The position numbers were made by a program, and so were the translations under genes. A stretch of DNA of 38,351 nt from Actinomycetota bacterium (lineage in GTDB: Bacteria > Actinomycetota > Actinomycetes > Actinomycetales > Microbacteriaceae): NCBI GenBank assembly GCA_009699665.1, contig WLNS01000002.1, positions 1-38,351 of the forward strand. Reading direction: 5' to 3'. The notes beneath the pieces were generated by a model. That model had not been told where the DNA came from. It did not search any database and worked only from the letters and a program-made list of their open reading frames with translations. This document shows, in pieces, positions 8,068 to 17,853 of this stretch (its first letter is position 1; the number at the start of each line of letters is the position of its first letter).

Positions 8068-8609
8068 TGTCGCGGGCCGAGCAGGCCAGCGTCTGCGAGC
8101 GCCGGCAGTTGCAGTGTTATCCACGGGCTAAATGCCCAGGGGGTTGCGGCGATTGCCGTCAGCAGATCGGCAGGCGCCACCCAGCGCAATTCGCAGACTT
8201 CGCTGGCGATCGGACGCGGAACATCGTCCGAGTGCGCCACGAACACCGGGCAGATCTCGTTCTCAACGATGCCCGAGGCATCCACCGCTCGATACCGAAA
8301 GTTCGGAAGAGCTTCGCTGACCCGGGTCACCGTGAAGCCAAGCTCTTCACGAGCCCGTCGATGCAGCGCCTCCTCGAGTGCTTCGTCGGGTCCGGGATGT
8401 CCACAAAACGAGTTTGTCCAGACCCCGGGCCACGTCTTTTTGCTGAGTGCGCGGCGAGTCACCAAAACGTGGCCCTCCGCGTTGAAGACGTGACACGAAA
8501 ATGCAAGGTGCAGAACCGTGTCGTTGGTGTGCACAGTGGCCTTTTCGGCTGTGCCCACGGGCTGGCCATCATTCGAAACGAGCACCACCAACTCGGTCAC
8601 CCTGCCCAC
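8064..8609 (-). CDS. idi: Isopentenyl-diphosphate delta-isomerase, type I
   Basis: A 181-residue Nudix-fold isomerase interconverting IPP and DMAPP, feeding prenyl chains to the adjacent carotenoid genes. It aligns well with E. coli Idi: metal ligands His27 and His34, catalytic Cys69 and metal-ligand His71 in TNSFCGHPG, the Nudix-like helix RAREELGF, ENE (116-118) with the catalytic Glu118, and WAFSPW near the end. GTG 8609 is preceded by AAGGGA. It is divergent from crtB with only 31 bp between the start codons, so the two promoters must overlap. The stop codon overlaps the stop of the convergent MMPL gene. Confidence 0.96.
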   Translation of the reverse strand: MGRVTELVVLVSNDGQPVGTAEKATVHTNDTVLHLAFSCHVFNAEGHVLVTRRALSKKTWPGVWTNSFCGHPGPDEALEEALHRRAREELGFTVTRVSEALPNFRYRAVDASGIVENEICPVFVAHSDDVPRPIASEVCELRWVAPADLLTAIAATPWAFSPWITLQLPALADAGLLGPRH

Positions 8610-8628
8610 GTCCCTTACGTTTGATAGA

Positions 8629-8640
8629 TAGTCTCAGACT
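8629..8640 (+). promoter_or_regulatory. Likely -10 element for leaderless crtB
   Basis: TAGTCT at 8629-8634 matches TANNNT and ends 6 bases before the crtB GTG at 8641, with no Shine-Dalgarno between. This is the same geometry as in front of dcd and supports a leaderless crt operon transcript. It lies inside the 31-bp idi-crtB gap. Confidence 0.45.
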
Positions 8641-9510
8641 GTGAGTTCTAGCCTAGCGAGCGCCCTTTACGATGAGGTGGCGCACGAGACCGCCGCGATG
8701 GTCATTCGGCGGTATTCAACGTCATTTGGCATGGCCTCGCGTCTGCTGGGCCCGGGCGTTCGCGAGGATGTCGAGAACATTTACGGACTCGTGCGCATCG
8801 CCGATGAAATCGTCGACGGAGTAGCCGCGAATGCGGGCCTTGCTTCGGCCGCGGTGCGCCGCCGTCTCGATGATTTCGAACTCGAGACCGAGCGGGCGAT
8901 GTCCAGCGGTTACTCGTCGGACTTGATCATCCACGCTTTTGCGCTGACGGCGCGAAAGACCAGTATTGGAACCGACCTGACGCGCCCTTTCTTTGCGTCC
9001 ATGCGCGCTGACGTGTTGAAAAAATCGCACACGCAATCCTCTTTTTCTGATTACGTTTACGGATCCGCTGAGGTGGTGGGCCTCATGTGTCTACAGGCCT
9101 TTTTGGTGGGCGAAACCGTCACTGACGAACAGAGAGTCCGATTTGTCGCGGGGGCGAGGGCCTTGGGGGCAGCCTTTCAGAAGGTCAATTTTTTGCGCGA
9201 CCTTTCGGCAGATTCGGAGGGCCTGGGCCGTGCCTACTTTCCGGGCGTCGACGTCTCTCAACTGACGGACGAGACCAAGCTGATTCTCGTGGCCGATATA
9301 GACGCGGATTTGGCTGTCTCGGGTGCCATTGTGCCCGACCTGCCGGCCTCCAGTCGCCGAGCCGTGGCGTTGGCCCAGGGCCTGTTTGCTCAGCTCAATC
9401 GCCGCATCGCGAAGACTCCGGCGTCGATTTTGATGAACACCCGAATTAGTGTTCCGGGCCCCGTCAAGGCGCGCCTGTTGGTGGGGGCAATGATGGGAAG
9501 AGTCTCATGA
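8641..9510 (+). CDS. crtB: Phytoene synthase
   Basis: A 289-residue squalene/phytoene synthase family enzyme condensing two GGPP molecules to phytoene, the committed step of C40 carotenoid synthesis. The two Asp-rich Mg-diphosphate motifs are DEIVD (55-59) and DLSAD (187-191), the latter within NFLRDLSADSEGLGRAYFP. The first stretch RRYSTSFGMASRLL is also typical. The start is GTG 8641, with no ribosome site and probably leaderless. The TGA overlaps the crtI ATG (ATGA). It is the first gene of the crt operon; no crtE precedes it. Confidence 0.96.
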   Translation: MSSSLASALYDEVAHETAAMVIRRYSTSFGMASRLLGPGVREDVENIYGLVRIADEIVDGVAANAGLASAAVRRRLDDFELETERAMSSGYSSDLIIHAFALTARKTSIGTDLTRPFFASMRADVLKKSHTQSSFSDYVYGSAEVVGLMCLQAFLVGETVTDEQRVRFVAGARALGAAFQKVNFLRDLSADSEGLGRAYFPGVDVSQLTDETKLILVADIDADLAVSGAIVPDLPASSRRAVALAQGLFAQLNRRIAKTPASILMNTRISVPGPVKARLLVGAMMGRVS

Positions 9511-11105
9511 CGCGTGTAGTGGTTATTGGTGGCGGAATTGCCGGTTTGTCGTCGGCTGCGCTCTTGGCGCGCGACGGATATGACGTCACGCTGGTGGAGA
9601 AGAACGCGAGCGTCGGCGGCCGAGCAGGGTCGTGGGAAAAGGGTGGGTTTCGGTTCGACACCGGCCCCTCGTGGTACCTCATGCCCGAGGTGTTTGACCA
9701 CTTCTTCAAGCTGCTCGGCACGTCAGCCGAAGAGCAGTACCAACTTCGCCGCCTTGATCCGGGCTATCGCGTCTTCTTCCAAGACGACGTCGAGGCGGGT
9801 ATGCCGCCCTTGGACATTCGGGATTCTCGCGAGGCCAACCTCGACCTCTTCGAGCAACGCGAGCCGGGGTCGCGCGACAAGATGAGCGCCTACCTCGATT
9901 CGGCGAAGGACACCTATGAGATGGCGAAGGTGCGGTTTTTGTATACGAGCTTCGCCAAGCTCGGCCCACTCTTTCGCGCCGACGTGCTCAAGCGCTTGCC
10001 CAAACTGCTGACCCTGTTGCGGGTCAGTTTGGCCGATTTCGCCGCACGCTATGTGTCGTCACCGACCCTGCAACAGGTTCTGGGGTATCCCGCCGTTTTT
10101 TTGGGTTCGAGCCCCTACATCACGCCAAGCATGTATCACCTGATGAGTCACCTCGACTTGGAGGATGGCGTGCTCTATCCCGTCGGTGGCTTTCACAAGG
10201 TCATTACCGCGATCGAAAAAATTGCCGAAGCCGAAGGCGTGACGATTATTCGCAGTGCCACCGCCACGGCGATTGAAACGGATGGCCCGGGCCGCGGCGC
10301 GCGCGTGACGGGCGTCACTTACCGCGGAGCCCGGGGCGGCAAGCCCAAAACAATCCCGGCCGACATCGTCGTTTCGTCGGCCGATCTTTATCACTCAGAG
10401 ACGACGCTTCTTCCGGAGGCCCAGCAGACCTACCCGCAGAAGTGGTGGGACAAGCGGGTTGCCGGGCCCAGCGCTGTTCTGGTCTATCTGGGCATCGAGG
10501 GGCGCATCCCACAGCTGGATCATCACAACCTCTTCTTCACGAACGACTGGAACGATAACTTCGGCCGCATCTTTAATGAGCCGAGGTCGATTCCCGATCC
10601 GGCCTCGATCTATGTCTGTCGGCCCAATGCCACCGACCCGTTTGTGGCTCCCGTGGGTCAGACCAACCTGTTTGTGCTCATCCCCGTTCCGGCCGACCCG
10701 ACCATCGGCAAGGGGGGCCTGGCCGGCAAGGGCAGCGCACAGGTTGAGGCGGCTGCCGACGCCGCCATCGCGCAGATTGCCCGATGGGCCAAGGTGCCCG
10801 ACCTGGCCGAGCGAATCGTGGTGCGCCGCACGGTAGGACCGGCCGATTTTTCCGGCGACCTCAACGCGTGGCTCGGAACAGCCCTCGGCCCCAGCCACAT
10901 CCTGAAGCAGAGCGCTTTCTTTCGAGCCGGCCATAAGAGCAAGAAAGTACGGGGACTGTTTTACTCCGGCGGTTCGACGATTCCGGGCATTGGGCTTCCG
11001 ATGTGTCTGATCAGCAGCGAGATCTTGATTAAGCGCCTGAGAAACGATGGCTCGACCGAACCGATGTCGGAACCTCTCTTTCCGACAGTGGACCGAACGG
11101 TCTGA
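9507..11105 (+). CDS. crtI: Phytoene desaturase
   Basis: A 532-residue FAD-dependent CrtI-type desaturase converting phytoene to lycopene by successive dehydrogenations at the membrane. The Rossmann FAD motif GGGIAGLSSAALLARDGYDV lies at about 8-27, followed by GGRAGSWEKGGFRFDTGPSW, and the C-terminal CrtI signature FYSGGSTIPGIGLPMCLIS is intact. It is translationally coupled to crtB by a 4-bp overlap and followed by crtYe after 2 bp. The lycopene product is required by the downstream cyclase and elongase genes. Confidence 0.96.
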   Translation: MTRVVVIGGGIAGLSSAALLARDGYDVTLVEKNASVGGRAGSWEKGGFRFDTGPSWYLMPEVFDHFFKLLGTSAEEQYQLRRLDPGYRVFFQDDVEAGMPPLDIRDSREANLDLFEQREPGSRDKMSAYLDSAKDTYEMAKVRFLYTSFAKLGPLFRADVLKRLPKLLTLLRVSLADFAARYVSSPTLQQVLGYPAVFLGSSPYITPSMYHLMSHLDLEDGVLYPVGGFHKVITAIEKIAEAEGVTIIRSATATAIETDGPGRGARVTGVTYRGARGGKPKTIPADIVVSSADLYHSETTLLPEAQQTYPQKWWDKRVAGPSAVLVYLGIEGRIPQLDHHNLFFTNDWNDNFGRIFNEPRSIPDPASIYVCRPNATDPFVAPVGQTNLFVLIPVPADPTIGKGGLAGKGSAQVEAAADAAIAQIARWAKVPDLAERIVVRRTVGPADFSGDLNAWLGTALGPSHILKQSAFFRAGHKSKKVRGLFYSGGSTIPGIGLPMCLISSEILIKRLRNDGSTEPMSEPLFPTVDRTV

Positions 11106-11107
11106 GC

Positions 11108-11431
11108 GTGAGCTGGCTCTACCTCGCCGCACTGCTCTTTTCCCTCACGGGCATGGTGGTTCTCGATCGCCGCTTTCGACTGTTCTTTTGGTCAGATGCG
11201 CGCCGGGCGTCCATCGTGCTGCCGGCCGGAGTGCTGTTCTTTCTGCTCTGGGATCTCGCGGGCATTGGCCTCGGGATCTTCTTTCGGGGGCCGTCTCCTT
11301 ATGTCACGGGACTGGTGGTGGCACCCGAGGTTCCCCTCGAAGAAATCGCCTTTTTGGCGCTTCTCTGTTACCTCACGATGAACGTCTTTGCGGCGGTGAC
11401 GCGGGTGTTGATGCGGGGGACACACCCGTGA
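11108..11431 (+). CDS. crtYe: Heterodimeric lycopene cyclase subunit, CrtYe/LbtA type
   Basis: A 107-residue small membrane protein with three predicted transmembrane helices: WLYLAALLFSLTGMVVL, IVLPAGVLFFLLWDLAGIGL and EIAFLALLCYLTMNVFAAVT. It carries the PEVPLEEIAF motif of the lycopene_cycl domain, including the P-x-E-E pair thought to be catalytic. Such proteins act only with a partner encoded next door. GTG 11108 follows the crtI stop by 2 bp, and the end overlaps the next GTG by 4 bp. Whether the ring formed is beta, gamma or epsilon cannot be read from the sequence, so the symbol follows the Corynebacterium scheme only by position. Confidence 0.85.
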   Translation: MSWLYLAALLFSLTGMVVLDRRFRLFFWSDARRASIVLPAGVLFFLLWDLAGIGLGIFFRGPSPYVTGLVVAPEVPLEEIAFLALLCYLTMNVFAAVTRVLMRGTHP

Positions 11432-11784
11432 CCTACGTCTGGCTTAATGCGAGTTTCTTGGCCGCGGTGCTTGTTTTCTGGGTGGCGGCGATGGCTCTGC
11501 ACGGGCGTCGGGCGCGCCGCCGGATTGCTTCCGGCGAGGTGACCGCGACCCCTCGGCCCGGTCGACGCTTGGCCGCAGTTTTTATCACGCTCGCCGTGCT
11601 TCTCGTGCTCACGGGCATCTTTGACAACATCATCGTGGGTCTGGGAATCGTCAGTTATGACGAGACAAAGATTCTTGGCGTTCTCGTGGGAGTGGCTCCC
11701 ATTGAAGACTTCGCCTACGCCATTGCCGCCGTATTTGTTCTGCCGGCCCTGTGGCTTGTGCTTCCCGCGCGGAGACCCCGGTGA
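11428..11784 (+). CDS. crtYf: Heterodimeric lycopene cyclase subunit, CrtYf/LbtB type
   Basis: A 118-residue second half of the split lycopene cyclase. It has three hydrophobic helices and the motif VGVAPIEDFAYAI near the C-terminus, the counterpart of PEVPLEEIAF in the partner. Between helices 1 and 2 is a basic loop HGRRARRRIASGE. The true start is GTG 11428, overlapping the crtYe stop (GTGA); a longer open frame upstream is only a read-through of crtI/crtYe in another frame. The stop TGA overlaps the crtEb start. With its partner it should cyclise the C50 precursor (flavuxanthin-like) or lycopene. Confidence 0.85.
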   Translation: MTYVWLNASFLAAVLVFWVAAMALHGRRARRRIASGEVTATPRPGRRLAAVFITLAVLLVLTGIFDNIIVGLGIVSYDETKILGVLVGVAPIEDFAYAIAAVFVLPALWLVLPARRPR

Positions 11785-12689
11785 CGGCGCCAGCTCGGGG
11801 TGGCAACACATTCCGCACCCTTGTCATGTCGTCGCGGCCGCTGTCGTGGGTTAACACGGCGTTCCCGTTTGCCGCCGGCTACCTGATGACCACGCACCGG
11901 GTCGACCTCACCTTCATCATCGGCACGCTGTTTTTTCTCATCCCCTATAACGTTGCGATGTACGGCATCAACGACGTCTTTGACTACGAGTCAGACATGC
12001 GCAACCCGCGCAAGGGTGGTGTTGAGGGCGCGGTCTTGGATCGACGTCTGCACCGCCTCACCCTGTGGGTGGTGCTGGCCACCAACGTTCCTTTCCTCGT
12101 GTTTCTCGTTGCCGTCGGCAGCCCGCTCTCGTGGCTCGTCTTAGCCATCAGCATGTTTGCCGTCGTGGCATATTCCCTGAAGGGGCTGCGCTTCAAAGAA
12201 GTGCCGTTTCTCGATTCCCTCACCTCGAGCACGCACTTTGTCAGCCCCGCGATCTATGGCCTTGTTCTGGCGGGCGCCGTGTTCACTCCGGCGCTGTGGC
12301 TCATCCTGCTGGCCTACTTCTTGTGGGGCGTAGCCTCGCACGCCTTCGGGGCCATTCAAGACATACAGGCCGACCGCGAGGGTGGACTGAAGTCTGTCGC
12401 CACAGTGATCGGGGCGAAAGCCACGGCGCGCCTGGCATTGGCGGCTTATTTGTTGGCGGGTGTGGCGCTGGTCATTGCCGCCGGAACGGGCAAGGCCGCG
12501 TGGCCCGCCTTTTATGCCGCGTTCCTCGCCATTCCCTACCTGTTGATGGTGTGGCCATATCGATCGTTGTCAGACGAACAGTGCGAGCGTGCCAACCGTG
12601 GCTGGCGCGCGTTCCTCTGGATCAATTACGCGGTGGGCTTTGTGGTGACGATGTTGCTTATCCTGCACTGGATGCGCATCGGACTCTAG
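11781..12689 (+). CDS. crtEb: Lycopene elongase, UbiA-type prenyltransferase
   Basis: A 302-residue polytopic UbiA-superfamily prenyltransferase. In Corynebacterium, Micrococcus and Dietzia the homologues add two C5 units to lycopene, giving C50 carotenoids. Asp-rich motif 1 is NDVFDYESDMRNPRKGG (64-80) and motif 2 is DIQADREGG (194-202), both needed for Mg-diphosphate binding. Eight or so hydrophobic helices fill the rest. GTG 11781 overlaps the crtYf TGA by 4 bp. Its presence with a split cyclase points to a decaprenoxanthin-, sarcinaxanthin- or C.p.450-like end product; which one cannot be told. Confidence 0.9.
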   Translation: MTAPARGGNTFRTLVMSSRPLSWVNTAFPFAAGYLMTTHRVDLTFIIGTLFFLIPYNVAMYGINDVFDYESDMRNPRKGGVEGAVLDRRLHRLTLWVVLATNVPFLVFLVAVGSPLSWLVLAISMFAVVAYSLKGLRFKEVPFLDSLTSSTHFVSPAIYGLVLAGAVFTPALWLILLAYFLWGVASHAFGAIQDIQADREGGLKSVATVIGAKATARLALAAYLLAGVALVIAAGTGKAAWPAFYAAFLAIPYLLMVWPYRSLSDEQCERANRGWRAFLWINYAVGFVVTMLLILHWMRIGL

Positions 12690-12740
12690 TCGGGCACGTC
12701 CGTGTCAACGAACGTACCGTGCGGTTTAGCGCAGCCCTCG

Positions 12741-14108
12741 TTATTTGCCCGAAGCGTCGCTGAAGCGCGGCTTGATGGGGATGATGATGATGAGGCCGAC
12801 GAGCAGCACGAAAACGATGGCCAAAATGCCCCAGTACTGAGCTCCGAGCGTTGTGGTGAGAATCCAGAAGATCAGGGGTGAGAGCCAGACGACCAAACGT
12901 CCGGTCGTCGCGTACAGACCAAACAGCTCGCCTTCGTTGCGGTTGTTTGAAACCCGGGCGAGCAGCGATCGACTGGCCGATTGGGTGGGGCCAACAAACA
13001 GGCTCAGCACGAGACCGCCGATCCAGAAGATGATGGGTCCACCGTCGTGGAAGAAGAAGATAAAGAGGCCGGCAATGATCAGACCGATGAGCGAGCCCAC
13101 GATGACGGGCTTGGGCCCAACACGGTTATCGATAACGCCACCAATGAACACGCCGATGCCGGCCACAACGTTGGCCGCGATGCCAAAGAACATGATTTGG
13201 GTGAAGTCGAAGCCAAAAACGGTCCCCGCCAGAATGGCACCCAAGGCGAAGACAGCGACGAGTCCGTCGCGGAAGATGGCGCTGGCGAGCAAGAAGTAAA
13301 ACGTTTGGCGGTCATTCGTGAACAGAGCGCGAATGTCGTGAACAAGTTTCTTGTAGGAACCGATCAGGCTGAGACGCTTGACGCCCGGTTCGGGCGTGAT
13401 CTCGGGCACTACCGTGAGCACCGGGATAGAGAAGATGAGCGACCAAACAGCCGCGATCAAAAAGATGATGCGAATGTTGAGCGCCGCATCGCCCGTGACG
13501 CCGAACCAGTGGCTGTCGCCGAGGGCAAAACCAAAGAGCGAGATGAGTAGCACCACAATTCCGCCGATGTAGCCCATGCCCCAGCCGAATCCGCTGACGG
13601 TACCCACGTTCTTTGGCGTCGAGACCTGCAACAGCATGGCGTTGTAGTTGACGTTCGCGAACTCGTAGAAAATGTTTGCGATGGCGTAGAGAACGATTCC
13701 GTAGATCCAGAACGACGCTGAGGGCTCAATGAAGAACATCCCGAACGTGGCGAGAATGACGATTCCCGTGTTGATACCCAGCCACATGCGGCGCCGACCC
13801 GTGGCGTCCGCACGCTGACCCAGAATGGGGGCCACGAAGATGATGATGATGCCGCCAATCCACACCGACATCGAGAGTCCGTTGGCGAGACCGTTCGCAG
13901 CCGCGTCGTAGGCCACCTTGGCCGGGCCCGTCTGCCCCGAGGCCTCATAGGCGGCGACGATCTGGGGGTCGATGAACGCGTCAGAAATGATGTAGCGCGC
14001 GAAGACGAAGGTGGTGATGAGCACGCTGAAGGCCGACGTGCCCCAGTCCCAGAGGGCCCACGAAAAGACTTGGCCGCGTTTACGTGTGGGTGCAACTGTG
14101 CTCGTCAT
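12741..14108 (-). CDS. MFS transporter, Atg22-like (UMF1-type)
   Basis: A 455-residue major-facilitator protein with about twelve transmembrane segments. The opening FSWALWDWGTSAFSVLITTF and the long loop after helix 1 (AYEASGQTGPAKVAYDAA) are typical of the Atg22-like PF11700 branch common in actinobacteria. GQRADATGRRR is the cytoplasmic loop 2-3 motif. I prefer ATG 14108 (MTSTVAPTRKRGQ) over a TTG at 14129 because TAGCGT, a TANNNT -10, ends 7 bases before it, suggesting a leaderless start. It is divergent from dnaK but lies about 110 bp from the nearest HAIR, so heat-shock control is not implied. The substrate is unknown. Confidence 0.85.
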   Translation of the reverse strand: MTSTVAPTRKRGQVFSWALWDWGTSAFSVLITTFVFARYIISDAFIDPQIVAAYEASGQTGPAKVAYDAAANGLANGLSMSVWIGGIIIIFVAPILGQRADATGRRRMWLGINTGIVILATFGMFFIEPSASFWIYGIVLYAIANIFYEFANVNYNAMLLQVSTPKNVGTVSGFGWGMGYIGGIVVLLISLFGFALGDSHWFGVTGDAALNIRIIFLIAAVWSLIFSIPVLTVVPEITPEPGVKRLSLIGSYKKLVHDIRALFTNDRQTFYFLLASAIFRDGLVAVFALGAILAGTVFGFDFTQIMFFGIAANVVAGIGVFIGGVIDNRVGPKPVIVGSLIGLIIAGLFIFFFHDGGPIIFWIGGLVLSLFVGPTQSASRSLLARVSNNRNEGELFGLYATTGRLVVWLSPLIFWILTTTLGAQYWGILAIVFVLLVGLIIIIPIKPRFSDASGK

Positions 14109-14215
14109 GGGCACAACGCTACCGGGCAACGGGCGTTCGGGATAGGGCTAGCAAGCCATCCGTAAGCGCGTTCATCAAGAATTTGCTCAATCACGGCCGC
14201 CCGAGCGCGGGAGAA

Positions 14216-14240
14216 AACTTGAGTGACTTTGACTCAAGTT
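14216..14240. promoter_or_regulatory. HAIR element 1 (HspR operator)
   Basis: CTTGAGT (14218-14224), a 7-bp spacer, then ACTCAAG (14232-14238) is an exact match to the HspR-associated inverted repeat consensus CTTGAGT-N7-ACTCAAG. Pairing extends two bases further on each side, giving 9-bp arms. It is the binding site for the HspR repressor encoded in the operon. Confidence 0.95.
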
Positions 14241-14253
14241 CGACTTGACATAG

Positions 14254-14262
14254 TTATCCACA
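14254..14262 (+). promoter_or_regulatory. Perfect DnaA-box-like nonamer
   Basis: TTATCCACA is a perfect match to the consensus DnaA box. It lies between the two HspR operators upstream of dnaK. It is a single site, so origin function is very unlikely. It could be a regulatory DnaA site or chance. Confidence 0.35.
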
Positions 14263-14271
14263 GGTGGCAAA

Positions 14272-14292
14272 CTTGACACATCGAGACTCAAG
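14272..14292. promoter_or_regulatory. HAIR element 2 with overlapping -35 box
   Basis: CTTGACA (14272-14278), 7 bp, then ACTCAAG (14286-14292): one perfect HAIR half-site and one with two changes. TTGACA at 14273-14278 is also a consensus -35 box, with a weak -10 (CGGTTA) about 17 bp on at 14296-14301. HspR bound here would directly block the dnaK promoter. The ATG of dnaK is at 14375, preceded by AAGGAG at 14360-14365. Confidence 0.8.
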
Positions 14293-14374
14293 TCTCGGTT
14301 AAGACTTCATACCAGCCACACACAACTCTCGGACCGGCACACCGGCGCCGAGGAACACGAAGGAGAAACAACAC

Positions 14375-16225
<1,851 letters not shown>

Positions 16226-16227
16226 CC

Positions 16228-16863
16228 ATGAGCAATAAATCACAGGCCGATGAGTCGAAAGAGCCGGAAGAACCGGTGGTGCGCGATAAGCGACGGGTCG
16301 ACCCCGAGACCGGTGAGGTAAGGCCGCAGGATGTTCAGGAGGAGCCCGAGGGCTCCTCCGAACTTCCCGCCGACGGCTATGAAGACGCCGATGTCGAGAC
16401 ATCACTGAACGATGTTGACGTCGAGTTTCTCGAGAAGGCCGCCGACGCCCTAGCTGCGGAACGTCTGGAAGATTTGCAGCGTGTCACGGCCGAGTACGCC
16501 AACTACCGCAAGCGCACCGAAGCCAACCGCGAGGTTGAGCGTGAGCGTCTGGTGGGCGACGTTGTGAGATTGCTTCTGCCGGTGCTCGATGACATCGAAC
16601 GGGCCGAGAAGCACGGCGATCTGATCGAGGGCGCTCCCATCACCCTGATGGCGACCAAGCTGCGGGCTGTCACCGAGCGTCTCGGGCTCGCGTCGTATGC
16701 CACCGTGGGCGATGCTTTTGACCCGAATCAACACGAGGCACTCTTACAGCAACCGTCGGCAGACGTGTCGGTTCCGACCATTCTCGAAGTGGTGGAATCT
16801 GGCTACATCCTGGGTTCAACCCAGGTTCGCCCGGCCAAAGTAATCGTCGCGACACCCGAATAA
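16228..16863 (+). CDS. grpE: Nucleotide exchange factor GrpE
   Basis: A 211-residue GrpE that releases ADP from DnaK. An acidic disordered N-terminal region (about 1-65) precedes the long dimerising helix (AERLEDLQRVTAEYANYRKR, then TEANREVERER), followed by LLLPVLDDIERA and the C-terminal beta domain FDPNQHEALLQQP with GYILGSTQVRPAKVIVATPE. ATG 16228 lies 2 bp after the dnaK stop, so translation is probably coupled. dnaJ follows after 15 bp. Confidence 0.97.
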   Translation: MSNKSQADESKEPEEPVVRDKRRVDPETGEVRPQDVQEEPEGSSELPADGYEDADVETSLNDVDVEFLEKAADALAAERLEDLQRVTAEYANYRKRTEANREVERERLVGDVVRLLLPVLDDIERAEKHGDLIEGAPITLMATKLRAVTERLGLASYATVGDAFDPNQHEALLQQPSADVSVPTILEVVESGYILGSTQVRPAKVIVATPE

Positions 16864-16878
16864 CGAAAGGAGGCGCTG

Positions 16879-17844
16879 ATGGCTAGTCAGGATTGGTTCG
16901 ACAAAGACTTTTACAAGATTCTCGGCGTCTCGAAAGAGGTGTCGCCCGAAGAGCTCAAGAAGGTCTATCGCAAGCTCGCGCGCAAATATCATCCGGACAG
17001 CAACCCCGGCGACGCCAAAGCTGAGGCGAAATTCAAGGAGGTCACCGAGGCACACTCGATCCTCTCCGATCCAGCTCAGCGTGCCGAATACGATCAGATC
17101 CGCGCCATGGGCTCCGGCGCGCGCTTCACGGCGGGTGGCCAGGGTCGCGGCTTCGAAGATGCCTTCCGTGGCCCCTATGGCGGGCAGGGTGGCGGGTTTC
17201 CGCAGGGCAACTTTGAAGACCTGCTCGGCGGCATGTTTGGCGGCGGCACCTTTGGTCGAGCCTCCGGTGGATACCGCGGCTGGGGTGGTCCGAGCAAGGG
17301 GCAAGACATTGTGTCGACCGTTGTCGTGGACTTCTTTGAGGCACTACACGGCGACACCATGACCCTGCAGCTGCCGTCCGGCAATAGCGTCAAGGTCAAG
17401 ATTCCCGCCGGAGTTGCCGACGGGCAGAAGATTCGCATTCGGGGCAAGGGTCACGGCAGCCCCGATGGCGGCGACCCCGGAGATGTCGTTCTGACGGTGA
17501 CCGTAGGAAAGCATCCGGTGTTCGAACGAGACGGCCTGAATGTTCGACTTCAGGTACCCGTGACGTTTACCGAGGCGGTGTTGGGCGCCACGATTGAGGT
17601 GCCCACCATTGATGGCGACCCCGTCAAGCTCAAAGTTGCTCCCGGCACCCCGAGCGGTCGCATTTTGCGCGTCAAGGGTCGAGGCGTCAAGACGGGCAAG
17701 GGGCAGGGCGACCTGCTTGCCGAGATTATGGTTGCTGTGCCTACGCACCTCGACGCGCAAGCGACGACGGCGCTCGAGGCGTTTGCCGCGGCGGCACCCC
17801 AAGAAAATCCGCGGGCCGAAATTTTGCAACGCGGGCGACGATAG
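16879..17844 (+). CDS. dnaJ: DnaJ-type co-chaperone without zinc finger (CbpA-like)
   Basis: A 321-residue J-domain protein that stimulates the ATPase of DnaK. The J domain covers residues 10-74 with HPD at 38-40 ([12 protein letters not shown]). A Gly/Phe-rich linker spans about 78-140 ([20 protein letters not shown]). Two beta-rich substrate domains follow ([37 protein letters not shown]). The four CxxCxGxG zinc repeats of classical DnaJ are absent, so it is a type II (CbpA-like) protein although it sits in the dnaK operon. AAAGGAGG upstream gives a strong ribosome site for ATG 16879. Confidence 0.94.
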   Translation: MASQDWFDKDFYKILGVSKEVSPEELKKVYRKLARKYHPDSNPGDAKAEAKFKEVTEAHSILSDPAQRAEYDQIRAMGSGARFTAGGQGRGFEDAFRGPYGGQGGGFPQGNFEDLLGGMFGGGTFGRASGGYRGWGGPSKGQDIVSTVVVDFFEALHGDTMTLQLPSGNSVKVKIPAGVADGQKIRIRGKGHGSPDGGDPGDVVLTVTVGKHPVFERDGLNVRLQVPVTFTEAVLGATIEVPTIDGDPVKLKVAPGTPSGRILRVKGRGVKTGKGQGDLLAEIMVAVPTHLDAQATTALEAFAAAAPQENPRAEILQRGRR

Positions 17845-17853
17845 GGGAGAGCC

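Noticed and set aside
8117-8125. TTATCCACG, a near-perfect DnaA box
   Set aside because: It has one mismatch and lies inside idi coding sequence, with no other boxes nearby.
8067-8624. 185-codon plus-strand open frame opposite idi
   Set aside because: Shadow of idi, whose catalytic residues are all on the minus strand.
10395-11132. 245-codon minus-strand open frame opposite crtI
   Set aside because: Antisense shadow of crtI with Arg/His-rich, domain-less composition.
11047-11427. Long 5' extension of the crtYf frame
   Set aside because: The extension is crtI/crtYe sequence read in another frame; GTG 11428 with a 4-bp overlap fits the operon pattern.
12779-12795. GAT microsatellite
   Set aside because: It encodes a run of Ile in a transmembrane helix of the MFS protein; no sign of phase variation.
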